A stretch of 42,528 nucleotides of DNA from Flavobacteriaceae bacterium (GTDB lineage Bacteria > Bacteroidota > Bacteroidia > UKL13-3), in contig SHWZ01000020.1 in NCBI GenBank assembly GCA_009693575.1, positions 1-42,528 of the forward strand. Reading direction: 5' to 3'. The notes beneath the pieces are model-generated. The model searched no databases. It saw nothing but the letters and a program-made list of their open reading frames with translations, and was not told the origin of the DNA. Each line of letters opens with the position of its first letter. Position 1 is the first letter of the stretch. The position numbers were made by a program, and so were the translations under genes. Shown here one piece after another: positions 35,515 through 42,528 of this stretch.

Positions 35515-37224
35515 ATGAACCGTATTTTCATCCTATTCATGGTTATGACCTTTTCGCTAACGAGCATGGCTCAAAAGAAAAGTAAGAAATCAAAAAAATC
35601 AAACAAGAACCGTGTTGAGGTAGACATAGCTGGCTCCATCCGAAATTTCAATGTGATACCTCTGGACAAGGAAGGTGTGTTACTAATTTACCAAAAAGAC
35701 AAGACCGAATATGCCGTAATAAAATATAGCACAGCCATGAAAAAGGTTTACACTACTGAAATAAGTGTGAACAAAAACGAGGAGCTAGTAGACCATGCTG
35801 TACATAATGGCAATACCTATATGTTGTTTGCCAAATTGAACACTGGGAGTGGCATGACTTCGCAAAAAACTTTCAGCGTCAGCAAAAAATTCAAGGAATA
35901 CAACTTGATAGTTATGGACAATGAAACCAAAAAGCAGACTACCATCAGCGGTAAATTCGACAAACAATTGGCAATGGACAAAATGATAATAGATGATGAA
36001 ATAATTGTGATGCTTGGCAATTCAAGTATCAAATCATTTAATCAATCTGCACGATCGTGTTTCTCCCTTATGTTTTGTTATATCCCAGCATTATTCGGCT
36101 CTCTTAATTTCCAGAACTGGCCTGTGATCCATACTATCAATCAAAAAACCAAAGATGCCACTACAGAATACTTAACATTCAACAAACGTAAAAGGGCACA
36201 GCTACTTAGCGGGCAAGTGAACACCGAGAATAATACAGGTGATATGTTGGTGAAGTGTCAATTGACCCGCAAAAAATACGCTACCTATGTGAAGCCAATG
36301 AAATATACTTCAAAAGGCGTAGATATTGGAACTGAATGGGAACTAGGTTTAGAAGAAGGTAAGGAAATAGCCTATTGCATGTTCAATACCATAAGTGATA
36401 AAGAGAAGCTGCTGATAGGATCTTACGGGAGTACCAATAGAAAAATAAAGGTGCGAGGATTAAGTGCATCGGTCGAGCCTGAGGGAGTTTTTATTTCGAA
36501 ACTGAACGGCCAAAAACAGCAATACATGAAATACTATGGCTTTGTCGATTTCAAGGCCTACAAAACACAATTCCTTGGCAAAAGTGCACAGAAAAAATTA
36601 AAGAAAAGCAAAGGGAAGGGGAAGAATGCAACTGTGGGTAGGTACATCCTTTTTCATAACCTAGTTGAAACCGAGGACCAATTCATAATGACTGGCGAAA
36701 CCTATTATCCTACCTATCATACCGAATACTACACAACATATTCAAACGGAAAAATGACCACACATTCACGCACAGTATTCGATGGCTTTCTTTACGAAGC
36801 TGGCCTTGTGGCAGGCTTTAGCAAAGACGGTAAGCTGAAATGGAGTGATGCATTTGCACTTCCCTGGCATCGCACATTCAACCTTGATGACAGGGTGATA
36901 AAAATAGCGACGACTGGCGACGACCTTACCTTCTCAGTATGTGTTGGCGGTGTAATAGTGACTCGCTACCTAAAAGAAGACCACTTGAGCAAAAGTGAAG
37001 TGGATGCAGTACTTTCCAAAACCAGGAAAGGTGAATATGAAATAAACCTAAGTACAAACGCTAACTACTGGTACGAGGGCTACTATATCGCATATGGCAC
37101 TGCCGAAAAAGGAACACACGATTCAAAATATGATGAGAAGAAAGATGGTAAAACTGTTATTTTTCTACAAAAGATAGAAATGAGTAAGGCCAAGGACGAA
37201 GACGACGAGGAAGAAGAGGAATAA
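35515..37224 (+). CDS. large secreted protein of unknown function
   Basis: A 569-residue protein with a signal peptide (MNRIFILFMVMTFSLTSMAQ) followed at once by a lysine-rich stretch (KKSKKSKKSNKNRVEVD). The body looks like mixed beta structure with repeated blocks of the kind FNVIPLDKEGVLLIYQKDKTEYAV. The C-terminus is very acidic (DEDDEEEEE). No domain is recognised. ATG at 35515 is chosen because it gives the signal peptide; the frame is open 37 codons upstream into ppk1. It ends at a strong terminator. Confidence 0.7.
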   Translation: MNRIFILFMVMTFSLTSMAQKKSKKSKKSNKNRVEVDIAGSIRNFNVIPLDKEGVLLIYQKDKTEYAVIKYSTAMKKVYTTEISVNKNEELVDHAVHNGNTYMLFAKLNTGSGMTSQKTFSVSKKFKEYNLIVMDNETKKQTTISGKFDKQLAMDKMIIDDEIIVMLGNSSIKSFNQSARSCFSLMFCYIPALFGSLNFQNWPVIHTINQKTKDATTEYLTFNKRKRAQLLSGQVNTENNTGDMLVKCQLTRKKYATYVKPMKYTSKGVDIGTEWELGLEEGKEIAYCMFNTISDKEKLLIGSYGSTNRKIKVRGLSASVEPEGVFISKLNGQKQQYMKYYGFVDFKAYKTQFLGKSAQKKLKKSKGKGKNATVGRYILFHNLVETEDQFIMTGETYYPTYHTEYYTTYSNGKMTTHSRTVFDGFLYEAGLVAGFSKDGKLKWSDAFALPWHRTFNLDDRVIKIATTGDDLTFSVCVGGVIVTRYLKEDHLSKSEVDAVLSKTRKGEYEINLSTNANYWYEGYYIAYGTAEKGTHDSKYDEKKDGKTVIFLQKIEMSKAKDEDDEEEEE

Positions 37225-37247
37225 GATCTTAATTATTCAAATAGCAT

Positions 37248-37280
37248 AAAAAGTCCATGGTCAATAGCCATGGACTTTTT
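37248..37280. terminator. bidirectional terminator
   Basis: AAAAAGTCCATGG at 37248-37260 and CCATGGACTTTTT at 37268-37280 form a perfect 13-bp stem with a 7-base loop and T-runs on both sides. It lies between the convergent secreted-protein gene and the DUF5522 gene. Confidence 0.85.
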
Positions 37281-37304
37281 AATTTCAGCTCTTGCAACAA
37301 AAAG

Positions 37305-37454
37305 CTATCTTTTAGCAACCTTATTCAAATTTTTATCGCTGTATGGACAATGCGTGCAACCATTACCGCAACAGTAGCCACGCTCCAGCAAGAATTTAGC
37401 TGTGAGCACCATCAACCCCTGTTCGTTGAAATAATAGTCTATGTCTTCTTTCAA
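37305..37454 (-). CDS. small cysteine-rich DUF5522-like protein
   Basis: A 49-residue protein on the reverse strand, starting at TTG (37454) and ending TAG (37305-37307). It reads KEDIDYYFNEQGLMVLTAKF, then LLERGYCCGNGCTHCPY, with the cysteine pattern CC-x3-C-x2-CP that I associate with DUF5522 and oxidoreductase-like proteins of Bacteroidota. The cysteines could bind a metal; the role is unknown. The start is uncertain because only TTG or ATT is available. It sits 5 bp after the dead GIY-YIG gene, same strand, and ends before the strong terminator. Confidence 0.7.
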   Translation of the reverse strand: MKEDIDYYFNEQGLMVLTAKFLLERGYCCGNGCTHCPYSDKNLNKVAKR

Positions 37455-37458
37455 AATG

Positions 37459-37701
37459 TTAGTGTGTAACTATAGAACTTGAAAATTCCTTTCCAATCCC
37501 ATACTTTAAGTAAATCTAACATTTTCTAGCAGTATTTCTCTCAAGGCATTCCTCTGAATAAATGAGTTTGAATGGCCAATAAGCTTTGGTAGTTTTCTCA
37601 TAACCGTGTTGATGGCGATGAAGACGGTTTTCGATACTGGCCGTAAATCTAACATAAATGCAAGCCCTTAAGGTATTGCTCATTTCATATACATAATACA
37701 T
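37459..37701 (-). pseudogene. GIY-YIG endonuclease domain gene with a nonsense codon
   Basis: The reverse strand from ATG at 37701 reads MYYVYEMSNTLRACIYVRFT, then SIENRLHRHQHGYEKTTKAY and WPFKLIYSEECLERNTARKC, the layout of small GIY-YIG proteins (UPF0213 type). A TAG at 37516-37518 interrupts it. The same frame then continues IYLKYGIGKEFSSSIVTH to a TAA at 37459-37461, which is the normal GIY-YIG tail. The YIG motif is also altered to YVR. So one nonsense codon and a motif loss have inactivated a gene of normal length (about 80 codons). Confidence 0.7.
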
Positions 37702-37768
37702 AAAAAATCTTTCAAACCTACCTCAAAATGCAAATAGTAAGGTATTTAATAATACCACAAAACAATAG

Positions 37769-37852
37769 TACCACGGGCGGGAATCGAACCCGCACGGCCG
37801 TAAGGCCACAGGATTTTAAGTCCGGCGTGTCTACCAGTTCCACCACCGCGGC
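37769..37852 (-). tRNA. tRNA-Leu (anticodon TAA)
   Basis: The reverse strand reads GCCGCGG at the 5' end, pairing with CCGTGGT at the 3' end (two wobble pairs). There is a D-arm region, the anticodon loop CTTAAAA giving anticodon TAA, a long variable arm (typical of tRNA-Leu) and a T-loop with GGTTCGATTCC. The terminal CCA is not encoded. Confidence 0.93.
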
Positions 37853-37989
37853 TAAAGTTGCTACAAAGAAAGAGGATGAAAGCCTTAGAAAAACAATTTA
37901 GTAAAAATTCATCCGGCAAAAAGGTCTCAAGATTTTAGATCTAGCCTAAAAACGGTAGGATAGTATAGGCAGCTAATCGTTTCTACAAT

Positions 37990-38023
37990 AAAAAAGGGTT
38001 TGATCCGATTGTCAAACCCTTTC
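37990..38023 (-). terminator. terminator downstream of tRNA-Gly
   Basis: On the reverse strand, AAAGGGTTTGA and TCAAACCCTTT form an 11-bp stem (37993-38003 and 38012-38022) with a T-run following. It would end the tRNA-Gly transcript before tRNA-Leu. Confidence 0.75.
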
Positions 38024-38026
38024 TTT

Positions 38027-38102
<76 letters not shown>

Positions 38103-38172
38103 GTTTGGGGGTGCAAATATAGGAGGATGGGAATATTGAAAACAAACCTCATTAACATTTTTCGTCAAAGCC

Positions 38173-39807
38173 TTAAAACTTAGCTACAATAGGCATTCGT
38201 CTACCTCCCCCAAAAGCCCGCTGACTCAGCCGAAGAATAGGGGCAAACTGTTTTCGCTTGTACTCACTGCAATTTACTAATTGAATAGTCTTTAACACTG
38301 TTTCTTGATGAAAGCCTTGCTGAATAAGAGAGTCTGCAGTCTGGTTCAGTTCAATGTATTGATAAAGGATGGAATCCAATGTTTCATAGTCTGGCAAGCT
38401 ATCGCTGTCTTTTTGATCGGGGCGTAGCTCGGCTGAAGGGGCTTTGTCCAATATATTTTGTGGGATAATTCCTTTTTTGCTGTTGAGATAGTTGCAAAGA
38501 CTGTACACCTGTGTTTTGTAAAGGTCTCCTATAACAGACAGCCCTCCACACATATCGCCGTAGAGTGTGCCGTAGCCCACTGCCAGTTCGCTTTTGTTGG
38601 ATGTGTTCAGCACTATGTGGCCATGTTTATTGCTCAAAGCCATCAATATATTTCCTCGCAGCCTGGCTTGCAAGTTTTCCTCAGCAAGGCCAGGAGATTT
38701 GCCTTCAAAATGGGGTTCAAGGGTTTCGAGTAACGTATTAAATCCTTCAGTAATTGGCACTTTTATGCACTTGATGCCAAGGTTCTCCGCTAATTTTATG
38801 GAATCAGAAATGGAATGTTCGGATGAGTATTCGGATGGCATCATTACTGCTAATATATTTTCTTTACCCAAAGCCTGTGCTGCCAATGTAGCCACCAATG
38901 CGGAATCAACACCGCCCGAAAGCCCAAAGATTGCAGTTTTGAAATTTTGTTTTTGAAAAAAATCACGTATGCCAAGTAGCAAAGCCTGATGAGTATAAAC
39001 TTCTGCAACCTCATGGGTAAAAGCAAGCGGTTCCCCAATAAAAGCTTCTCCATCAAAATCAAGACTAGCCATTTGACTATCAAAACCGACCAACTTCAAG
39101 GCAGGGCTGCCGTCTTTGTTCAATGCGATTGAATGGCCGTCAAAGATTAGATCCGTTTGGCCTCCAACTTGGTTCACATATATCAATGGCAAATTGTATT
39201 GCTCCACATTTTTGCGAAGCACCCCTACCCTATTTCCCATTTGAATATCAGAGAAAGGAGAAGATGCGATGTTCACCATTAAGTCTGGCTTAAGTTCCAT
39301 CAGTTCGTCCATCGGGTTCTTCACATACATGGGGTCGCTGTCCAGGTTCCAAAGGTCTTCGCATATGGTTAGAGCTATTTTTACACCCTTACATTCAACC
39401 ACTTGGAAAACAACATTTGGTTCAAAATACCGATACTCATCAAAAACATCATAGGTCGGCAGCAGGGTTTTGTTCACTTTAGCTTTCACCTTGCCGCCAC
39501 TCAAATGCCAAGCAGAGTTAAAGAGGTTTTTACCTTCCAGCCTTGAGTTTCGGCTTGGTCCTCCCACAATAATGTCAATTTTTTCAGAAAGAGGCAATAA
39601 CAATTGAATTGCCTGCTCGCAGTTGGACAAAAAATCATCGAACAACAACAAATCAAGTGGCGGATAGCCACAAATGGCTAACTCAGGGAACACAACAAGC
39701 CCTGCTTCTGCAGCAACAGCTTGGGCTGTAAAATCTTTTATCTGTTCAAGGTTGCCTTCAATGTTCCCAACGTGTGGGTTCATCTGGACCAGTGCTATCC
39801 GAAGCAT
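38173..39807 (-). CDS. nadE: glutamine-dependent NAD+ synthase
   Basis: A 544-residue two-domain enzyme that makes NAD from nicotinate adenine dinucleotide using glutamine. The N-terminal nitrilase-type glutaminase has the triad Glu42 (FPELAICGYP), Lys113 (KVNKTLLPTYDVFDEYRYF) and Cys149 (TICEDLW). The C-terminal ligase has the ATP P-loop LSGGVDS at 296-302. ATG at 39807 overlaps the stop of the PorT-like gene by one base (TGATG), so the two are cotranscribed. Confidence 0.95.
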   Translation of the reverse strand: MLRIALVQMNPHVGNIEGNLEQIKDFTAQAVAAEAGLVVFPELAICGYPPLDLLLFDDFLSNCEQAIQLLLPLSEKIDIIVGGPSRNSRLEGKNLFNSAWHLSGGKVKAKVNKTLLPTYDVFDEYRYFEPNVVFQVVECKGVKIALTICEDLWNLDSDPMYVKNPMDELMELKPDLMVNIASSPFSDIQMGNRVGVLRKNVEQYNLPLIYVNQVGGQTDLIFDGHSIALNKDGSPALKLVGFDSQMASLDFDGEAFIGEPLAFTHEVAEVYTHQALLLGIRDFFQKQNFKTAIFGLSGGVDSALVATLAAQALGKENILAVMMPSEYSSEHSISDSIKLAENLGIKCIKVPITEGFNTLLETLEPHFEGKSPGLAEENLQARLRGNILMALSNKHGHIVLNTSNKSELAVGYGTLYGDMCGGLSVIGDLYKTQVYSLCNYLNSKKGIIPQNILDKAPSAELRPDQKDSDSLPDYETLDSILYQYIELNQTADSLIQQGFHQETVLKTIQLVNCSEYKRKQFAPILRLSQRAFGGGRRMPIVAKF

Positions 39808-40598
39808 CAAAACAAAATGCCTACATTGAGTGATACGTAGTGGTTCGTCACCTTATCGAACCGGCTACTTGGGTCTTTCATAATATTGAACATGCCATTG
39901 TTGTAACGTAAGCTGCCCACAAGTGATGTATTGCCAGAAAGGTTGTACTCAGCACCAGCAGCTATCACGAAACCTACACGAAACAAGGCAATATCGTCTT
40001 CGGTGCTGCGGTATTCATCAAGACTTTCAGTAGCATTCAATTTTACTTCACCTTGGGCGAGCAATTCAGGAAAAGAAGTGTCAGAAGAAGTAAGTGTGGC
40101 TTTTTGTGAAACCAAAACAGAAGGAGAGAAGCCTCCTTGGATAAAGTAAGTCCAGTATCCTATCTCGTTTGTGTGTCCATTAAATAAGATCGGTACTTCG
40201 ATGTATTTGGCTGTAATATTTAATAAAGTTGTGGATGAGGTTTTTGTGGTAGTAAGCCTTTTTCCTAACGAGTCATACTTCGTACTACTTATCATTGTAA
40301 AATCCTGATTTGGATGTATATTTTTCATTTTCATGTTAATGTTTGTCACATCAAAACCAGTTACAAAACTGAAATTTTTGGCCAGTTTGTAATCCACATT
40401 GAAACCATAAGAAAAGCCAACAGGTATGCCATCCTTGGTTATTTTTTTGTCGTCGCTCTTTATCCAGCTTGTTGTCATGGCTCCTTTGAAGCCGAAGCGG
40501 AATTTTTTGTCATCATCCCGTTTCTTGGGTGGCTTGGTTTGAGCAAATGTGACTGTGGTACACAGAAGGGCAGCTACCAATAGTAATTTCTTATTCAT
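39807..40598 (-). CDS. PorT-like outer-membrane beta-barrel protein
   Basis: A 263-residue protein with a signal peptide (MNKKLLLVAALLCTTVTFAQ) and a short basic linker (KPPKKRDDDKKF). About eight beta strands with alternating hydrophobic residues and a C-terminal strand ending in Phe (HYVSLNVGILF) are consistent with an outer-membrane barrel. It resembles the PorT/OMP_b-brl_2 family of Bacteroidota. The start at 40598 is chosen for the signal peptide; the frame is open 88 codons upstream, overlapping gldB. It is coupled to nadE and divergent from gldB. Confidence 0.8.
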   Translation of the reverse strand: MNKKLLLVAALLCTTVTFAQTKPPKKRDDDKKFRFGFKGAMTTSWIKSDDKKITKDGIPVGFSYGFNVDYKLAKNFSFVTGFDVTNINMKMKNIHPNQDFTMISSTKYDSLGKRLTTTKTSSTTLLNITAKYIEVPILFNGHTNEIGYWTYFIQGGFSPSVLVSQKATLTSSDTSFPELLAQGEVKLNATESLDEYRSTEDDIALFRVGFVIAAGAEYNLSGNTSLVGSLRYNNGMFNIMKDPSSRFDKVTNHYVSLNVGILF

Positions 40599-40707
40599 AC
40601 TTTTTGTTGTTAATTTTAAGCCCTGAAGCCTCGGGATAGTTTGAAAGTAAGTTTGCGGCCTTGTTTCCAAAGTCTGCGCAAAAATGAACCATAAATCCTT
40701 AGCACCC

Positions 40708-41745
40708 ATGAAAATTTTATCCAAGGCCAAATATCTCCCCCTATTTCTGCTAATTCTCTCGGCCTGCAAAGGCAACCGCCTCGATGTGGATATTTCAAAC
40801 ATTGACGTGAAACCCGAAGTGAGGAGATTTGAGGAGGAGGTGTTCAGTCTCACAGCCGCCAATTTTGATCAAAAGATTGAAGCTATCCGACAAAAGGATA
40901 CAGCCTTCTTTTATGATTATGTGGTAAATTATACTTTCCGCAGCCATATCCCGGTTGAAACTGGATCCGATCTAAACGACTCCCTCAAAAGCTTTGTTTT
41001 TCACCCTTACATACGCAAGATTTATGATGAGGTTCACCTTAAATATGCCAAGATGGACGACGTATTGGCCGAATGGAAAAAGGCTTTGCAATATTTCAAA
41101 TACCATTTCCCTACCAAAGAAATACCCAAACTACAAACCTGTGTTTCTGAATTCAGCTTTTCGGTTGGTCCGGCTGCTTACCGCCATGCCATCGGCATCA
41201 GTTTGGATAAGTTCCTTGGTCAGGACTTTGGTGGCTATGCCATGATGGAAGCTTTTCCAGTGTACATGCTTCGCCGCATGAGCCGTCAGTATATTGTGCA
41301 AGCACTTTCGCAGGCTTTGTATGCCTATCATTTTGAGGGTGGTGCTGCCGACAAAACCTTTTTGGGAGCAATGATTGAGGAAGGAAAGAAGCAATATTTT
41401 ATTGATGCCCTACTTCCTAATGTGCACGATACCATTCGTCGTGAATACACCCTGAAACAATTGGAGTTTTGCGAGAAGAACCAAGTGCAAATGTGGAATT
41501 ATTTTGCTGAACACAAACTCTTTTTCAACAGCAATGCCAACGATTTTTATCGATTTATGATTGATGGTCCTTTCACCGCTTCGCCCAATGTGCCACCTGA
41601 AGCAGCACCCCGCTTGGGCATGTATTGCGGTTGGCAAATAGTGAAACACTACATGGAAGAACATCCCGAAGTGACTTTACCACAACTACTAGCCGAACGC
41701 GACTACCAAAAGATATTGAAGCAAAGCAAGTATAAACCTGGGTGA
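40708..41745 (+). CDS. gldB: gliding motility lipoprotein GldB
   Basis: A 345-residue lipoprotein: signal peptide MKILSKAKYLPLFLLILSAC with the lipobox Cys20, then KGNRLDVDISNIDVKPEVRRFE, a stretch I recognise as GldB. GldB is needed for gliding motility in Flavobacterium and has homologues across non-gliding Bacteroidota. Other landmarks are FPTKEIPKLQTCVSEFSF and LGMYCGWQIVKHYMEEHP. ATG at 40708 is preferred over 40684 since it puts the lipobox at the usual distance. No gldC follows; the next gene is convergent, with a 3-bp gap. Confidence 0.85.
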   Translation: MKILSKAKYLPLFLLILSACKGNRLDVDISNIDVKPEVRRFEEEVFSLTAANFDQKIEAIRQKDTAFFYDYVVNYTFRSHIPVETGSDLNDSLKSFVFHPYIRKIYDEVHLKYAKMDDVLAEWKKALQYFKYHFPTKEIPKLQTCVSEFSFSVGPAAYRHAIGISLDKFLGQDFGGYAMMEAFPVYMLRRMSRQYIVQALSQALYAYHFEGGAADKTFLGAMIEEGKKQYFIDALLPNVHDTIRREYTLKQLEFCEKNQVQMWNYFAEHKLFFNSNANDFYRFMIDGPFTASPNVPPEAAPRLGMYCGWQIVKHYMEEHPEVTLPQLLAERDYQKILKQSKYKPG

Positions 41746-41748
41746 ATT

Positions 41749-42528
41749 TTAATCCGGCTTTGTATAATCAAATCTGAATTGTTCCAAGTTTGGCTTGTAT
41801 TGCCGTGGGCGGCTTTGCTCCATTTTCAAAAAGTCTTGCCCCAGCCTTTTCAGGAATGGCATCCCTATGCTGTAATACTCATAGATATTGTCGCCCATCA
41901 CCTTGTTTTCGTTTGTGTAGATAACGGATGAGAGCATAAACTCTGTATTGGTTTCCAAATCGATGATGTATGCACAATCCACCAAGAAGCCGTAGGAGAA
42001 ACCCACTATATTGAATATGCGAATGTTTTTGTTCGCTAGTGTGTCGCGACTTTGTCCATACACCAAATACTTTTTGATGCAATCGTAGTAGCCTTTGTAT
42101 GATGAATAAACCGGGTCAGTGCTTTCAGTTGCGTACATACTGATGTATTTATGTATGAAACGGTAATCGCGTTCTGTCAGTTCAAATTTTTTGTCCATTG
42201 CCTCGGGAAAAATCAGCATCTGCAGGGTCTTTGTAATGTCTTCCAACGAATAGCGGTTGCGGTCGCTGAAATCCTTAGGCACATTATGCATTTTGCCGTC
42301 AAAATCCATATACTTTTCGCCCATCAAAAAAGTGCCTGGCTGCTTTTCCCACTTCCTGTGTTCATCGTCAAATAACATTTCCTGCCTATGAATAAGTCTG
42401 CCACTATCATTATAGAAATTGAATGGATTGGTGAATGAATTACCCGAATCATTGCACGGACTAAAACGGTGGATGACCCTAGCCTGAGGCATACCCAATT
42501 CAGCGAAGCGGTAATTGATATGCTTCGT
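41749..42528 (-). CDS. serine hydrolase (beta-lactamase-like), C-terminal part
   Basis: The frame is open to the window edge: upstream of GMPQARVIHRFSP it continues as TKHINYRFAEL, so the start lies outside. The visible 260 or so residues include VYSSYKGYYDCIKKYLVYG, IRIFNIVGFSYGFLVDCAYI and NTEFMLSSVIYTN, the C-terminal half of a Bacteroidota serine hydrolase related to class A beta-lactamase folds. The active-site Ser region is not in the window, so activity cannot be judged. It is convergent with gldB. Confidence 0.7.
   Translation of the reverse strand, partial: TKHINYRFAELGMPQARVIHRFSPCNDSGNSFTNPFNFYNDSGRLIHRQEMLFDDEHRKWEKQPGTFLMGEKYMDFDGKMHNVPKDFSDRNRYSLEDITKTLQMLIFPEAMDKKFELTERDYRFIHKYISMYATESTDPVYSSYKGYYDCIKKYLVYGQSRDTLANKNIRIFNIVGFSYGFLVDCAYIIDLETNTEFMLSSVIYTNENKVMGDNIYEYYSIGMPFLKRLGQDFLKMEQSRPRQYKPNLEQFRFDYTKPD

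Noticed and set aside
37257-37469. A forward 70-residue frame
   Set aside because: It is antisense to the DUF5522-like gene, whose cysteine pattern is far more protein-like, and it starts inside the terminator.

Overview
The window reads as a stretch of ordinary chromosome from a Bacteroidota bacterium. The signs are the gliding-motility lipoprotein GldB, a PorT-type outer-membrane protein, proteins I recognise as DUF4290, DUF349-repeat and DUF5522 members, many secreted proteins and lipoproteins, little sign of Shine-Dalgarno sequences, and several matches to the Bacteroidota -7 promoter box TAnnTTTG. I cannot place it below phylum with confidence. Most genes are housekeeping, and I found no prophage, CRISPR array, complete IS element or obvious defence island.

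Layout. 1-2.7 kb: the start of a secreted protein, holA, a divergent stand-alone HsdR-N nuclease-like gene, and a decayed beta-propeller lipoprotein gene. 2.8-6.8 kb: gyrB, a 630-bp tract with decayed coding sequence, a secreted thioredoxin-fold protein and a Nudix hydrolase. 6.85-8.6 kb: pyrE, an SRPBCC protein and a PlsC acyltransferase, tightly packed. 8.7-11.2 kb: a large DUF349-repeat protein. 11.3-14.9 kb: an HMG-CoA-lyase-like enzyme, a multi-spanning membrane protein and a geranylgeranyl-reductase-family flavoprotein. 15.0-20.1 kb: SAM hydrolase, PhoH, transaldolase, ispE, a TIGR02757 protein and a PrsW protease. 20.1-25.6 kb: copper P-type ATPase, RidA, omega-amidase, methionine aminotransferase and a secreted unknown. 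The last two enzymes fit a methionine transamination and 2-oxoacid-amide clean-up pair. 26.0-30.0 kb: a spermidine-synthase-like methyltransferase, an NlpC/P60 peptidase, a deoxynucleoside kinase, an ABC ATPase and DUF4290. 30.1-33.0 kb: aspartate kinase, an Hpt protein and a membrane glycosyltransferase. 33.3-37.2 kb: polyphosphate kinase and a large secreted unknown. 37.3-38.1 kb: a tiny DUF5522 gene, a dead GIY-YIG gene, tRNA-Leu and tRNA-Gly. 38.2-42.5 kb: nadE, a PorT-like protein, divergent gldB, and a serine hydrolase cut by the window end.

What stands out is not a new multi-gene system but smaller structure. The divergent start codons of holA and the nuclease gene share a CATG. At least two genes have recently decayed, one by a single nonsense codon plus a motif change and one by three frameshifts and a stop. 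A REP-like repeat lies in frame inside a membrane-protein gene, and several different palindromic elements sit between genes. Promoter boxes lie so close to some start codons that the mRNAs would be nearly leaderless. A 49-residue cysteine-rich gene lies between a terminator and the dead GIY-YIG gene.
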